Shown here: positions 42,928-50,934 of the stretch, one piece after another
How positions within the stretch are numbered: the first letter of the stretch is position 1
Layout of the letters: each line of letters begins with the position of its first letter
Origin: an uncultured Spartobacteria bacterium
GTDB taxonomy: Bacteria; Verrucomicrobiota; Verrucomicrobiia; Chthoniobacterales; JAATET01
Length of the DNA: 62,886 bases
Direction of reading: 5' to 3'
NCBI GenBank assembly: GCA_938011325.1
Contig: CALLUD010000033.1
Coordinates: 1-62,886 of the forward strand
Notes under the pieces: model-generated
What the model was told of the DNA's origin: nothing
The model's input: the letters and a program-made list of their open reading frames with translations, nothing else
Database searches by the model: none
Position numbers and translations under genes: made by a program

Positions 42928-45057
42928 CTAGTCGGCCGCCACCCGCAGATCCAGGCGGGAAATGGCGGCCTGCAGGCGCGAGAACTCGACCGGTTTCGTG
43001 AGATGCTCGGTGAAGCCCGCCTTCCGGCAGAGATCGACATCCTGTTCCATCCCGTGGCCGGTGAGGCAGATGCCGGGAAGGCCGGGCCGGATCTCCTGCA
43101 ACCGCTGCATCAACTCGACGCCGCTCAGATCCGGCAGACCGAGGTCGGAGATCACCAGTTGGAAATCGCCCTGCGTGAAAAGCTCCAGCGCCTCCGTTGC
43201 GGTGCCCGCCTGCTCGACGACAAACCCGCTGCTTTGCAGCAGACGCACAAGCAATTCGCGCGTATCCTCGTGGTCCTCCACAAGCAGGATTCGAATCGAG
43301 CCCGGGCCGTCGCTTGCGCCTTCGACGACCAAAGGTTTCGGAGCGTTTGGCTGGGCGACGCAGGGCAGCGAAACCGTGAAAATCGCCCCGTGCCCGGGAC
43401 CGTCCGAGTCGACGGTGAGCGTCCCCTCGTGAAGCTCCACCACCGCCTTCGCGATGGCGAGTCCGAGCCCGAGTCCGCTCTCGTTGGTGCGGCGCTTTGT
43501 GCAGAGGGCCTGCTCGAAGGGGAGAAAAATCCGCTCCATGTCCGACCGGTCGATTCCCACGCCGGAGTCGCGCACGTCGACCGCGATTCGATCGCCGAGC
43601 GAGCGTGCCCGCAGTTCGATCGCGCTCCCGGCCGGGCTGAACTTCACCGCGTTCTTGAGCAGGTTCCAGAACACCTGCTGCAGCCGCGCGCCGTCGCCGA
43701 CGAACATCTGCCCGTCGAGGCCATGGAGGTCGAGATTCAGGGTCTGCGACTTCGCGTCGAGTTCTGCGGAAATGATTTTCGCCGCATCACGCAGCAGGGG
43801 AGCGGCCTCGACGAGTTGCCGGTCGAGCTCGAGTTTGCCGCGGCCGATTCGCGTGAGGTCGAGAAGGTCGTCGATGAGCCGGCTCTGGATCGCGGCGTTC
43901 CGGCGGATCATTCGCAAATCCTCCCGCACCTCGGCGGGCAGCCGATTGTCGTTCTGCAACACCCCGGCCGCCGCGAGAATGGGCGTCAACGGGGTCCGCA
44001 GCTCATGTGAGAGCATCGCGAGGAAGCGGTCCTTCGCCTGGTTCGCGGATTCCAAGGCCGCGGCGCGCTCGGCGAGCTCCCGGCGATGGCGCAGGTTTTC
44101 CATCACGAGCCCGCATTGGCCGGCGATCCATTCCATCACCTGGAATTGCTCCTCGGTCCAGTGGGTGGCGTCGCGGCTGCACGCGACGAGCAGCCCGATC
44201 TGGCCCTCGCTCCCGGAAATCGGCGTGGCAAGGATCGACTGCGGCGCGGCGGCTCCGAAATGCGTCGCGAGATCTGGACGCCGTTCGAGGTCCGACACAT
44301 AGGCGGTGCGCCCCTGCCGCAGCACGATGTCGGCGATCGAATCCTTCAACGGCCATTCCTCCGGCAGGGCGGCGGCTTCGTCGGAGTATCGTTGCGCAAC
44401 GAGGTGCAGGGAATCCTCCACCCGTTCCAGGATGCCGACCACGACCGCCGGCGGGCCCACGACATCGAGCATCCGGTTGGAAAGTTCGATCAACGCTGCA
44501 TCGAGGCCGCCTTTCTCGCCGGCCGAGCGCAGCAATCCCTGCAGGATTTCCTCGCGCGTTCCGATTCGCGCGCTGAGGTCGAGCAGCTCTTCGTTCTGCC
44601 GCATGACTTCCTCGGCCTGCGATTCGATTTCCTCGTTCTGCTGGGAAAGTTCCTCGGCCTGTGCTTCGAGCTCGGCGTTTTGAGCGGCGATCGTGGCGTT
44701 CCGGCGTTCCAGTCCCTCGCGCAGGGCGATGATCAACAGCACCACCACGGCGCCCGCGACGATGTTGAACAGCGTCACGGCGAACCAGATCGCGAGATCC
44801 CGCTGGCCGATCTGGTCCGCAGGCAGGACCCACCACATCTTGCACGCCGCGAAGACCGCGAAGACCCCCGCGAGCGTCCAGAGCTGCCAGCGACGGCCCG
44901 TCCACACGCACACCAGCAGCGGCAGCACGAATGTGATCGGCAGAATCGAGTCCTGGAAAAGGAACAACCGCACGTATCCCCACAGCGCTCCGAGAAGCAG
45001 GATGACGGTGGTGGAAACCGCCAGCGAAGGCCGGCGCGGCAGGGGAAGGTCAGGCAT
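42928..45057 (-). CDS. Membrane hybrid histidine kinase (TM, coiled coil, GAF, HisKA, HATPase, REC)
   Basis: 709 aa. Residues ~15-115 hold about four hydrophobic helices. Residues ~120-170 are a coiled coil with QNAELEAQAEELSQQNEEI repeats. A GAF domain follows at ~170-330. HisKA carries the phosphorylated His in MLSHELRTPLTPIL, and HATPase_c has N (QVFWNLLKNAVKF), G1 (DSGVGID), F and G2 (GLGLGLAIA) boxes. The C-terminal receiver domain has SDLGLPDLSG with the phospho-acceptor Asp and TKP Lys. It is downstream of a CheR-type gene, overlapping by 8 bp. Likely a self-contained phosphorelay; the output partner is not here. Confidence 0.92.
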   Translation of the reverse strand: MPDLPLPRRPSLAVSTTVILLLGALWGYVRLFLFQDSILPITFVLPLLVCVWTGRRWQLWTLAGVFAVFAACKMWWVLPADQIGQRDLAIWFAVTLFNIVAGAVVVLLIIALREGLERRNATIAAQNAELEAQAEELSQQNEEIESQAEEVMRQNEELLDLSARIGTREEILQGLLRSAGEKGGLDAALIELSNRMLDVVGPPAVVVGILERVEDSLHLVAQRYSDEAAALPEEWPLKDSIADIVLRQGRTAYVSDLERRPDLATHFGAAAPQSILATPISGSEGQIGLLVACSRDATHWTEEQFQVMEWIAGQCGLVMENLRHRRELAERAAALESANQAKDRFLAMLSHELRTPLTPILAAAGVLQNDNRLPAEVREDLRMIRRNAAIQSRLIDDLLDLTRIGRGKLELDRQLVEAAPLLRDAAKIISAELDAKSQTLNLDLHGLDGQMFVGDGARLQQVFWNLLKNAVKFSPAGSAIELRARSLGDRIAVDVRDSGVGIDRSDMERIFLPFEQALCTKRRTNESGLGLGLAIAKAVVELHEGTLTVDSDGPGHGAIFTVSLPCVAQPNAPKPLVVEGASDGPGSIRILLVEDHEDTRELLVRLLQSSGFVVEQAGTATEALELFTQGDFQLVISDLGLPDLSGVELMQRLQEIRPGLPGICLTGHGMEQDVDLCRKAGFTEHLTKPVEFSRLQAAISRLDLRVAAD

Positions 45058-45919
45058 GCTTTCGATAAATGCAGGGAGCCACCCGTGCCAGCCCTGCGTG
45101 CTTCGGCGGGTGATCCGCCTTTCCGCACACCAGCCAGCCGCCGGGGGCCAGTTCGTGGATCAGATTCCTCCAGACGCGGGTCGCCGCGTCGGCCGTCAAA
45201 TAAATGGCCATGTTCCGCCACAGCAGCAGATCCCACGGTCCGGGCTCGGTGGTTGTGAGCAGATTCCCGACCTTCCACCGGATCGCCAGCCGCCAGCTCG
45301 CCGGCACCCTCACGCGATTTTGCTCGCGCTGGAAATGACGCTGCCACCCGGGATCCAGCCCGGCCACCGACTCGGCGGAAAATTCCCCCCGCGCCGCGCG
45401 CGCGATCGCATCCGCCCGGCAATCCGTGCCGAGCAGCTCCGCCCGCTCGAGCAGGCCCACCCCCTCGAGAAGCGCCGCGATCGAATACAGCTCACGCCCT
45501 TCCGAGCACGCCGCGCTCCACACACGCGACCGTCGGTCGGTCGTCTCCAGAGCCGGAAGCACGATTTCCTGCAATGCATCGAAGACCGCGCGGTCGCGAC
45601 AAAACTCCGTTACCCCGAGCAGCATCACGCTTCCGGCCGCGGAGACCAGATCCGGCCGGCTCGCAAGCAGCGCCTCCGCGCTTCGGCAATCCTTCGCCCG
45701 CAGAAAGCGGAGGCACGCGGGGAGGCGTCGATGAAGCGCCTTCGTTCGATATGCCTCGAGCGACACACCCAGCCGCTCGAAAAGAAACGAAAGAAACCTC
45801 GCAGCCTCCGGCTCCTCTTCAGACGGTCTCGACCGGGCCGGTGCCGCCACCCGGGGTCGCGGGAGCGCCCTCGGACGCTGCCGGGTCAAACCTTCGAAGT
45901 AAATGCAATCGAGGTTCAC
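45050..45919 (-). CDS. CheR-type protein methyltransferase
   Basis: 289 aa. The CheR N-terminal helical domain (FLFERLGVSLEAYRTKALHRRLPACLRFL) is followed by the SAM-binding core VWSAACSEGRELYSIAALLE and the family pattern LGTDCRADAIARAARGEFS, with WDLLLWRNMAIYL (an RN-type motif) near residue 230. CheR methylates glutamates in chemoreceptors, but no receptor or CheB is encoded nearby, and CheR-kinase pairs of this kind are thought to act in non-flagellar signalling. The start is GTG at 45919, with TTG at 45922 possible. The first ~35 residues are Pro/Arg-rich. Confidence 0.85.
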   Translation of the reverse strand: MNLDCIYFEGLTRQRPRALPRPRVAAPARSRPSEEEPEAARFLSFLFERLGVSLEAYRTKALHRRLPACLRFLRAKDCRSAEALLASRPDLVSAAGSVMLLGVTEFCRDRAVFDALQEIVLPALETTDRRSRVWSAACSEGRELYSIAALLEGVGLLERAELLGTDCRADAIARAARGEFSAESVAGLDPGWQRHFQREQNRVRVPASWRLAIRWKVGNLLTTTEPGPWDLLLWRNMAIYLTADAATRVWRNLIHELAPGGWLVCGKADHPPKHAGLARVAPCIYRKHA

Positions 45920-46052
45920 CAAGGCACTCTTCTACGTTTCCAAATCCATCGGCGGCAATCCCGGAGACATCAGCAGCAGCACAACCACGCACAATCGAAT
46001 CTCACCCCGAAGGCGGATGGATAAAAATCCAGTGTGGCCGGCGAGTGGAATC

Positions 46053-46075
46053 AAGAAAAGCGGCAAGACCGCCGC
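46053..46075 (-). terminator. Terminator of tRNA-Val
   Basis: On the minus strand a GCGGC/GCCGC stem with a 6-nt loop is followed by TTTTCTT, 13 nt beyond the tRNA 3' end. Confidence 0.6.
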
Positions 46076-46087
46076 GCGCAAAGAAAT

Positions 46088-46159
46088 GGGCAGTGAGGGA
46101 ATCGAACCCCCGACCAATAGTGTGTAAGACTACCGCTCTACCGCTGAGCTAACTGCCCG
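46088..46159 (-). tRNA. tRNA-Val, anticodon TAC
   Basis: The minus-strand cloverleaf has acceptor GGGCAGT/ACTGCCC, D-arm TAGCTCAGCGGTAGAGC, anticodon stem GTAGT/ACTAT with loop CTTACAC (anticodon TAC, reads GUA), T-arm GGGGGTTCGATTCCC and discriminator A. No CCA is encoded, unlike the tRNA-Ala gene in this window. The rest of 45920-46363 holds only its terminator and the upstream region of the next gene. Confidence 0.95.
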
Positions 46160-46363
46160 CAGGCTGGGATAAGGCTGTGCTTACTATGCACCCCATCCTC
46201 CTTGTGACAAGAAGGTTCCCATCCCGGAAATGCCCTGTTTCATTCGCCGTCCACTGGTCGAAGCTTCTTAGGGAATTGTCGCAAAGTATTCGGTGGCTGA
46301 TGGATATGCAGGGCGAAAGTGCTTTCCGCCGCGCGGGTTTTCGGGCATTTGCCACGGAATCAC

Positions 46364-49300
46364 ATGCCCGAGATGTCTTTCCCCCCGGTAGGGCGCGCGG
46401 TGCGCGTATTCGTTCGAAACTTCATTACCGGCGGGTTCCTCGTCCTGTTTTCCGCCATGGCCACTGTCCACGCCGACCCGCAGGGGCAGACGTATTTCGA
46501 GGCCGGGGTGATGCCCGACACGTGGAGTCTGGTCCCGCCCGTGAGGGAGCACAACGACTACCACCACAAGTTTGGCGCGGCGTTCTGGCGTGGACAGGTC
46601 GTGCTTGTGAGCGGCGCGACACATCCGGACTACGGCGCGGCTTACATCCGGGTGATGACTCTCGAGGCCGACAAGCTCACGCCGCTCCCGGGTCCCCGGC
46701 TTGGCGAGGCCAACCTTTCGAAGCTGGGCCGCGACGGCCACATGGAGCACGGGCCGGCCTACGGCCCCCTGCGCACGGATCCGCTCGTGATCTGCCAGGT
46801 GTTTCAGGACCAGCTTTACGTCTTCTACTACGACCGGAATTGCATCCGCTACAACGTCTACACGCCCCCCGCGAAGTCCGACGTCATCGAGGGCGGCACG
46901 TGGAGCCAGATGCGGACCGTGTCCGTGACGGGACTGTCGGAACGCCTCTCCGGACCCTATCAGGTCGATGACATCGCCGTGTCCGAAGTCATCCGCGTGG
47001 ACGACGAGGGCAATGGCACGCCCGAGATGGTCCTCGCCGTTTCCTACAACCAGGACCCGACCAACACGACGCGTCGTGTGGTGCGCTTCTACCGCACCAC
47101 CGATGGACAGAACTGGACCGCCGGCTTTTCGCGGTCGATCGACACCGCCGACGGGAAGGGCAACTTCAAGTTCCGCTGCATCGACATCGACATGGCTCCG
47201 GTGGTCGACGAAAACGGCGTTCTCATTGCCGCCTTCTCGGCGGTCGTGCGCGGTGACAACGGCGCGGCCACTCCGGATTCGCAGGCGCTCGTCGGCCTTT
47301 ACGACGGCGAGGGGCTGAAGAACCTCACCGACATCCGCAAGCAGTTCGACTCTCCGACCTACATGCCGTTCCGCATGCGGCTGTATTGGGGAACGATCGG
47401 CGAATCCCAGGCCAGTTTCAAAGGCCGCCCGCTCTCCGCCGCGCGCAATGTGCTCCAGGTCTTCATGCTCGAAAATCCGGGTCCGTCGGCGGCCCAGGCG
47501 CTGTATCGGGCGGAGGTGTTCCTTGGAGAGCCCGGCTACCGGGCGGAGAATCGTCCGCTCACGCTCCTCGCGCTGGCGGGGCGTCCGCGCGGGCAGGATG
47601 TCGTGCGCGAGAGCCCCTTCGTGGCGACGCCGTCGCCGTGGAACCGCGACGAGCACATCATCCCGTCGCTCTACAAGCGGTTCTATCAGGGCTTCGCGTC
47701 GGGCTTCGATCCCGGTCCGCAGAAAGTGAGCTACGACTACAACGACGCGGCGTTTGACGTGATCCCGGTCGCCTTGGAAACGCGCGACCCCGGCGCCGAG
47801 ATTTCGCGCTACCAGCAGTATGCGCTGGTGCTCGGCTACCGCGGCCTTTCCACGCGGGCGGTCCGGAATTACGGCGTCTTCACCGGCCTCGCCTACAAAT
47901 CCGATCAGCTCGTGCCCTATGGCTATGTGAAGGATCAAAGCGGCGACGCGCAGGAGGTGAAGCTCCGCACCTCGACCTCCACGGCCGCCGAATCCAATGC
48001 CGACTATTCCTCCTGGCAGCTCATCGGAATCCTCACCGGTCCGCCGCCCTATGCCGACGACCTCCGCCAGGCGGGAATCACGAACACGGCCGTCACGTCG
48101 CGCGTCGAGTTTTCCCAGACGGCGGTGAACGTCCTGCAAACCACCGCAGAGACTTCGAGCACGACCAGCGCGAGCGCGGGCTTTGCCATCAGCGCCGCGA
48201 AGCTCGACCTCAGCTGGAAGCAGACCGCGTTCAGGTCCGACGCCGAGAAGCGCACCTTCACGGCGAGCTACTCGAACGCCCTCGTCGCGTCTCCAAACCT
48301 CTCCCAGAGTCGCGGCCGGATGATCTTCCTCGTGCCCACGATCCGCGTGCAGACCTACTACCAGTCGGCCTGGGACGGCGAGCGCATCAACTACCGCCAC
48401 GTGTTCGGCTCCGAGCCGAGCACGCCCATCGCATTCCTCACGACCTCCATCGTGAGCATGGACCTCAAGGGCGTGGACTACGACATGGAGAATCCCGACG
48501 CGCCCGACACGCCGTTCGCGCATGGCTCGATGCGTTTCCCGGCATCGAACGATCTCGTCCGCTGGAGCTTCCAGTCCGACTGGAACTACGCCGGGCCCGA
48601 TTCGACCTACATTCGCGCCAAGGCGAGCGACATCAACGCGCTCTTCACGCAATACACGAACGAACCGGCCACGGTGAAACTCGAGACGCAGTCCTCGAAC
48701 ATCGTGAAGACCTCCTCGACGGTGGAGATCGACGCGAAGCTCGGCCTGTTCGGAAAGGCGACCTTTGCGAAGGGCGGAAAGAACGTCCACACCGTCGAGA
48801 CCACCACGACCAACACGTTTGCGCTCACGCTGTCGCAGACCGCGCCGGCGGTGAACGTGCCCGCGTCGCCGCGTCTCGTGAAGTCGTGGAGCGTGAAGCC
48901 GTATTTCGTGCAGCCGGCGCCGATTCCAAATTCGACGAATCGCTACGCGAACCCCGCGTTCCTGCCGACGGCCTATCGAAACAAAAACCAGGCGCCGTTC
49001 CTTCTCACCTACCGCGTGAACGAGATCACCTACAACACACCCGCCGCCGCGCGCTTCGGCGAAATTGCGGCCGCCGCGGCCATCGATGCGGAGGAGCCGG
49101 CGGGCAACGTGTTTGTGGAGGTTCCGCAGTCGGCGACGGTCGCCTACGGCGGTTCCGTCCAGCTCACGGGCCGCTTCCTTCCCGAGGAGGGCGTGACCTA
49201 CCAATGGTATCGCCGCTTCGAGCCCATCCCCGGCGCGACTTCGCCCACGCTCGAGCTGGAGAATGTGACGTTCGACGACGAGGGCAGCTACCACCTCACC

Positions 49301-50155
49301 GCCACCGATGCGAGCGGCGAGGAGCATTCCAGCACCGCCGCGTTCGTGGATGTCGTGGCGCTGCCCGTGATCACGCTGCATCCCGCCTCGGATAAATCGG
49401 AGACCTTCGACAGCCAGGTCTTCGTCGTGGAGGCCGTGGGCGCCGAGTCGTATCAATGGCGCATCAACGGCGAGCCCGTGGAGGGCGCCACCTCCGACAC
49501 GTTCGAGGTCAACACGTCCACCGCGCACGTCGGCGAGCCGCTCGTGATCGATGTCGTCGTTTCCAACGTCGCGGGTTCCGTCGTCAGCGAGCCCGCATTC
49601 CTCACGGTCTTCGAGCCATTGCATCTGTGGGACTCGCCGGTCGAGCTCAGCCTGCAGGCGGGCGGAATGGCGTCGTTCTCCATCTCCGGCGAGGTCGGGC
49701 ACCCGGCCACCTTCCTCTGGTATATCGGCGATGATCTCGTGGCGGAAACCACCGGGCCGCGGCTCAGCACCGTCGTTCCCGCATCCTGGAACGGAAAGTG
49801 GCTCTCCGTCGTCGCCGTGGGAGGCGAGCATTACGAATGGGACCTCGCGCACGTTGCGTGGATCAACATCGAGGTTCCGCTGGTGGAGCAGATTCCCGCC
49901 GAGGTGAAGTTCCGCAAGCTGCAGCGCCCCGGCAAAACGAAATACATCGCCCGCGCCGCGAAACTCGCCGGCCTGAAATACCAGTGGTTCGTCGGCAGGA
50001 AGCGGCTGCGCAGTCGCATGGATGGCGTGAGCGGGGCCACCGCCTCGCGCGTGCGCATCAACGACCGTGGCAACCAGTGGAAGGGGGTCCTGAAGGTTCG
50101 CGTGAAGGATCCGGATGGAAACCACCGCGTCCTCGTCGCGAAACGGCTGCGGTAG
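46364..50155 (+). CDS. Large secreted protein with propeller-like N-terminus and C-terminal Ig-like domains
   Basis: About 1263 aa with a signal peptide (VFVRNFITGGFLVLFSAMATVHA). Residues ~40-550 are beta-rich blade-like repeats (VVLVSGATHPDYGAAYIRVM, DIDMAPVVDENGVLIAAF). A Ser/Thr-rich middle (SSTTSASAGFAISAAKLDLS, TVETTTTNTFALTL) resembles amphipathic pore-former-like strands, though no family was recognised. Residues ~930-1170 contain two or three Ig-like domains (YQWYRRFEPIPGATSPTLEL, DDEGSYHLTATDASG) and a basic C-terminal beta domain similar in style to that of the second GH32 enzyme. Start 46364 has a GGA upstream; ATG 46373 is also possible. Function unknown. Confidence 0.75.
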   Translation: MPEMSFPPVGRAVRVFVRNFITGGFLVLFSAMATVHADPQGQTYFEAGVMPDTWSLVPPVREHNDYHHKFGAAFWRGQVVLVSGATHPDYGAAYIRVMTLEADKLTPLPGPRLGEANLSKLGRDGHMEHGPAYGPLRTDPLVICQVFQDQLYVFYYDRNCIRYNVYTPPAKSDVIEGGTWSQMRTVSVTGLSERLSGPYQVDDIAVSEVIRVDDEGNGTPEMVLAVSYNQDPTNTTRRVVRFYRTTDGQNWTAGFSRSIDTADGKGNFKFRCIDIDMAPVVDENGVLIAAFSAVVRGDNGAATPDSQALVGLYDGEGLKNLTDIRKQFDSPTYMPFRMRLYWGTIGESQASFKGRPLSAARNVLQVFMLENPGPSAAQALYRAEVFLGEPGYRAENRPLTLLALAGRPRGQDVVRESPFVATPSPWNRDEHIIPSLYKRFYQGFASGFDPGPQKVSYDYNDAAFDVIPVALETRDPGAEISRYQQYALVLGYRGLSTRAVRNYGVFTGLAYKSDQLVPYGYVKDQSGDAQEVKLRTSTSTAAESNADYSSWQLIGILTGPPPYADDLRQAGITNTAVTSRVEFSQTAVNVLQTTAETSSTTSASAGFAISAAKLDLSWKQTAFRSDAEKRTFTASYSNALVASPNLSQSRGRMIFLVPTIRVQTYYQSAWDGERINYRHVFGSEPSTPIAFLTTSIVSMDLKGVDYDMENPDAPDTPFAHGSMRFPASNDLVRWSFQSDWNYAGPDSTYIRAKASDINALFTQYTNEPATVKLETQSSNIVKTSSTVEIDAKLGLFGKATFAKGGKNVHTVETTTTNTFALTLSQTAPAVNVPASPRLVKSWSVKPYFVQPAPIPNSTNRYANPAFLPTAYRNKNQAPFLLTYRVNEITYNTPAAARFGEIAAAAAIDAEEPAGNVFVEVPQSATVAYGGSVQLTGRFLPEEGVTYQWYRRFEPIPGATSPTLELENVTFDDEGSYHLTATDASGEEHSSTAAFVDVVALPVITLHPASDKSETFDSQVFVVEAVGAESYQWRINGEPVEGATSDTFEVNTSTAHVGEPLVIDVVVSNVAGSVVSEPAFLTVFEPLHLWDSPVELSLQAGGMASFSISGEVGHPATFLWYIGDDLVAETTGPRLSTVVPASWNGKWLSVVAVGGEHYEWDLAHVAWINIEVPLVEQIPAEVKFRKLQRPGKTKYIARAAKLAGLKYQWFVGRKRLRSRMDGVSGATASRVRINDRGNQWKGVLKVRVKDPDGNHRVLVAKRLR

Positions 50156-50329
50156 CGCGCAATCTCTTCGAATCGCGGCATGGGGCGATGGCCCGCTGCC
50201 GCGGGGCGGGAAGTGGGAGATCACGCCTGCCCGGAAGTGCCGTGAAGAACACCACGCCCACAGACAGCTGCGACGCGGCGCTTGAAGGTGCAGAGGCGCT
50301 CTCCGGGCGACCCTGGCGATACGCGGCCG

Positions 50330-50872
50330 CTATTCCTGCCCGATCGCGGCCGCGATCTGGTCGTAGAGCCACACCTTCGCGTGCGACCAGTAGCGCTCGA
50401 CGGTGCGCTCGCCGATGCCCATTTCCCTGGCGATCTCGGGGATCGACAGGCCGCCGTAAAACTTCAGGAGCACCACGCGGGCGCGGACCGGATCCTCCTT
50501 TTCCAGCTGGCAAAGGGACTCGTGAACGAGCAGCAGCTTGTCGTCGTCGCTGATCGGCACGTCCTCCGCCGCGTCGAGCGACACGCGCTGGAAGTCGCCG
50601 CCGCGCTTCGCCCGCGAGCGCTGGCGCGCCCGGTCCACGAGAATGCTGCGCATCGTCCGCGACACCGCGGCAAACAAATGCTCCACGTTGCCGAAGCGCT
50701 TATCGTCGTCGGAGTTCGTCAGTCGAATCCACGCCTCGTGCACGAGGGCGGTCGGTTGCAGCGTGTGCCCCGGGGCCTGCAGGGCCATGCGCGACGCGGC
50801 GATCCGCCGGAGTTGCGGATACAGTTCGGAAAATAGCTGGCTCGCCGGGCCGGCCGGGGGTTCGGGGGACAT
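50330..50872 (-). CDS. ECF-type RNA polymerase sigma factor
   Basis: 180 aa. Region 2 (SQLFSELYPQLRRIAASRM, TALVHEAWIRL, FAAVSRTMRSILVDRARQRSRAKRGG) and region 4 (KFYGGLSIPEIAREMGIGERTVERYWSHAKVWLYDQI) match the sigma-70 subfamily often paired with Ser/Thr kinases in Planctomycetes and Verrucomicrobia. It lies 62 bp downstream of the kinase gene on the same strand. The kinase probably modulates the sigma factor, as described for similar pairs. Target promoters are unknown. The ATG at 50872 begins MSPEPPAGPASQ; a longer frame upstream is not conserved. Confidence 0.92.
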   Translation of the reverse strand: MSPEPPAGPASQLFSELYPQLRRIAASRMALQAPGHTLQPTALVHEAWIRLTNSDDDKRFGNVEHLFAAVSRTMRSILVDRARQRSRAKRGGDFQRVSLDAAEDVPISDDDKLLLVHESLCQLEKEDPVRARVVLLKFYGGLSIPEIAREMGIGERTVERYWSHAKVWLYDQIAAAIGQE

Positions 50873-50934
50873 GGGATTGGCAAAAGTATTCGAGGGCGTC
50901 CTCGCGCTGTCAAGATGGCCGGCGGAAGGCAGGA

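Noticed and set aside
46268..50224. A 1318-codon minus-strand open frame.
   Set aside because: Antisense to the Ig-domain secreted protein, with a composition rich in Arg, His, Gly and Asp and no signal or motif.
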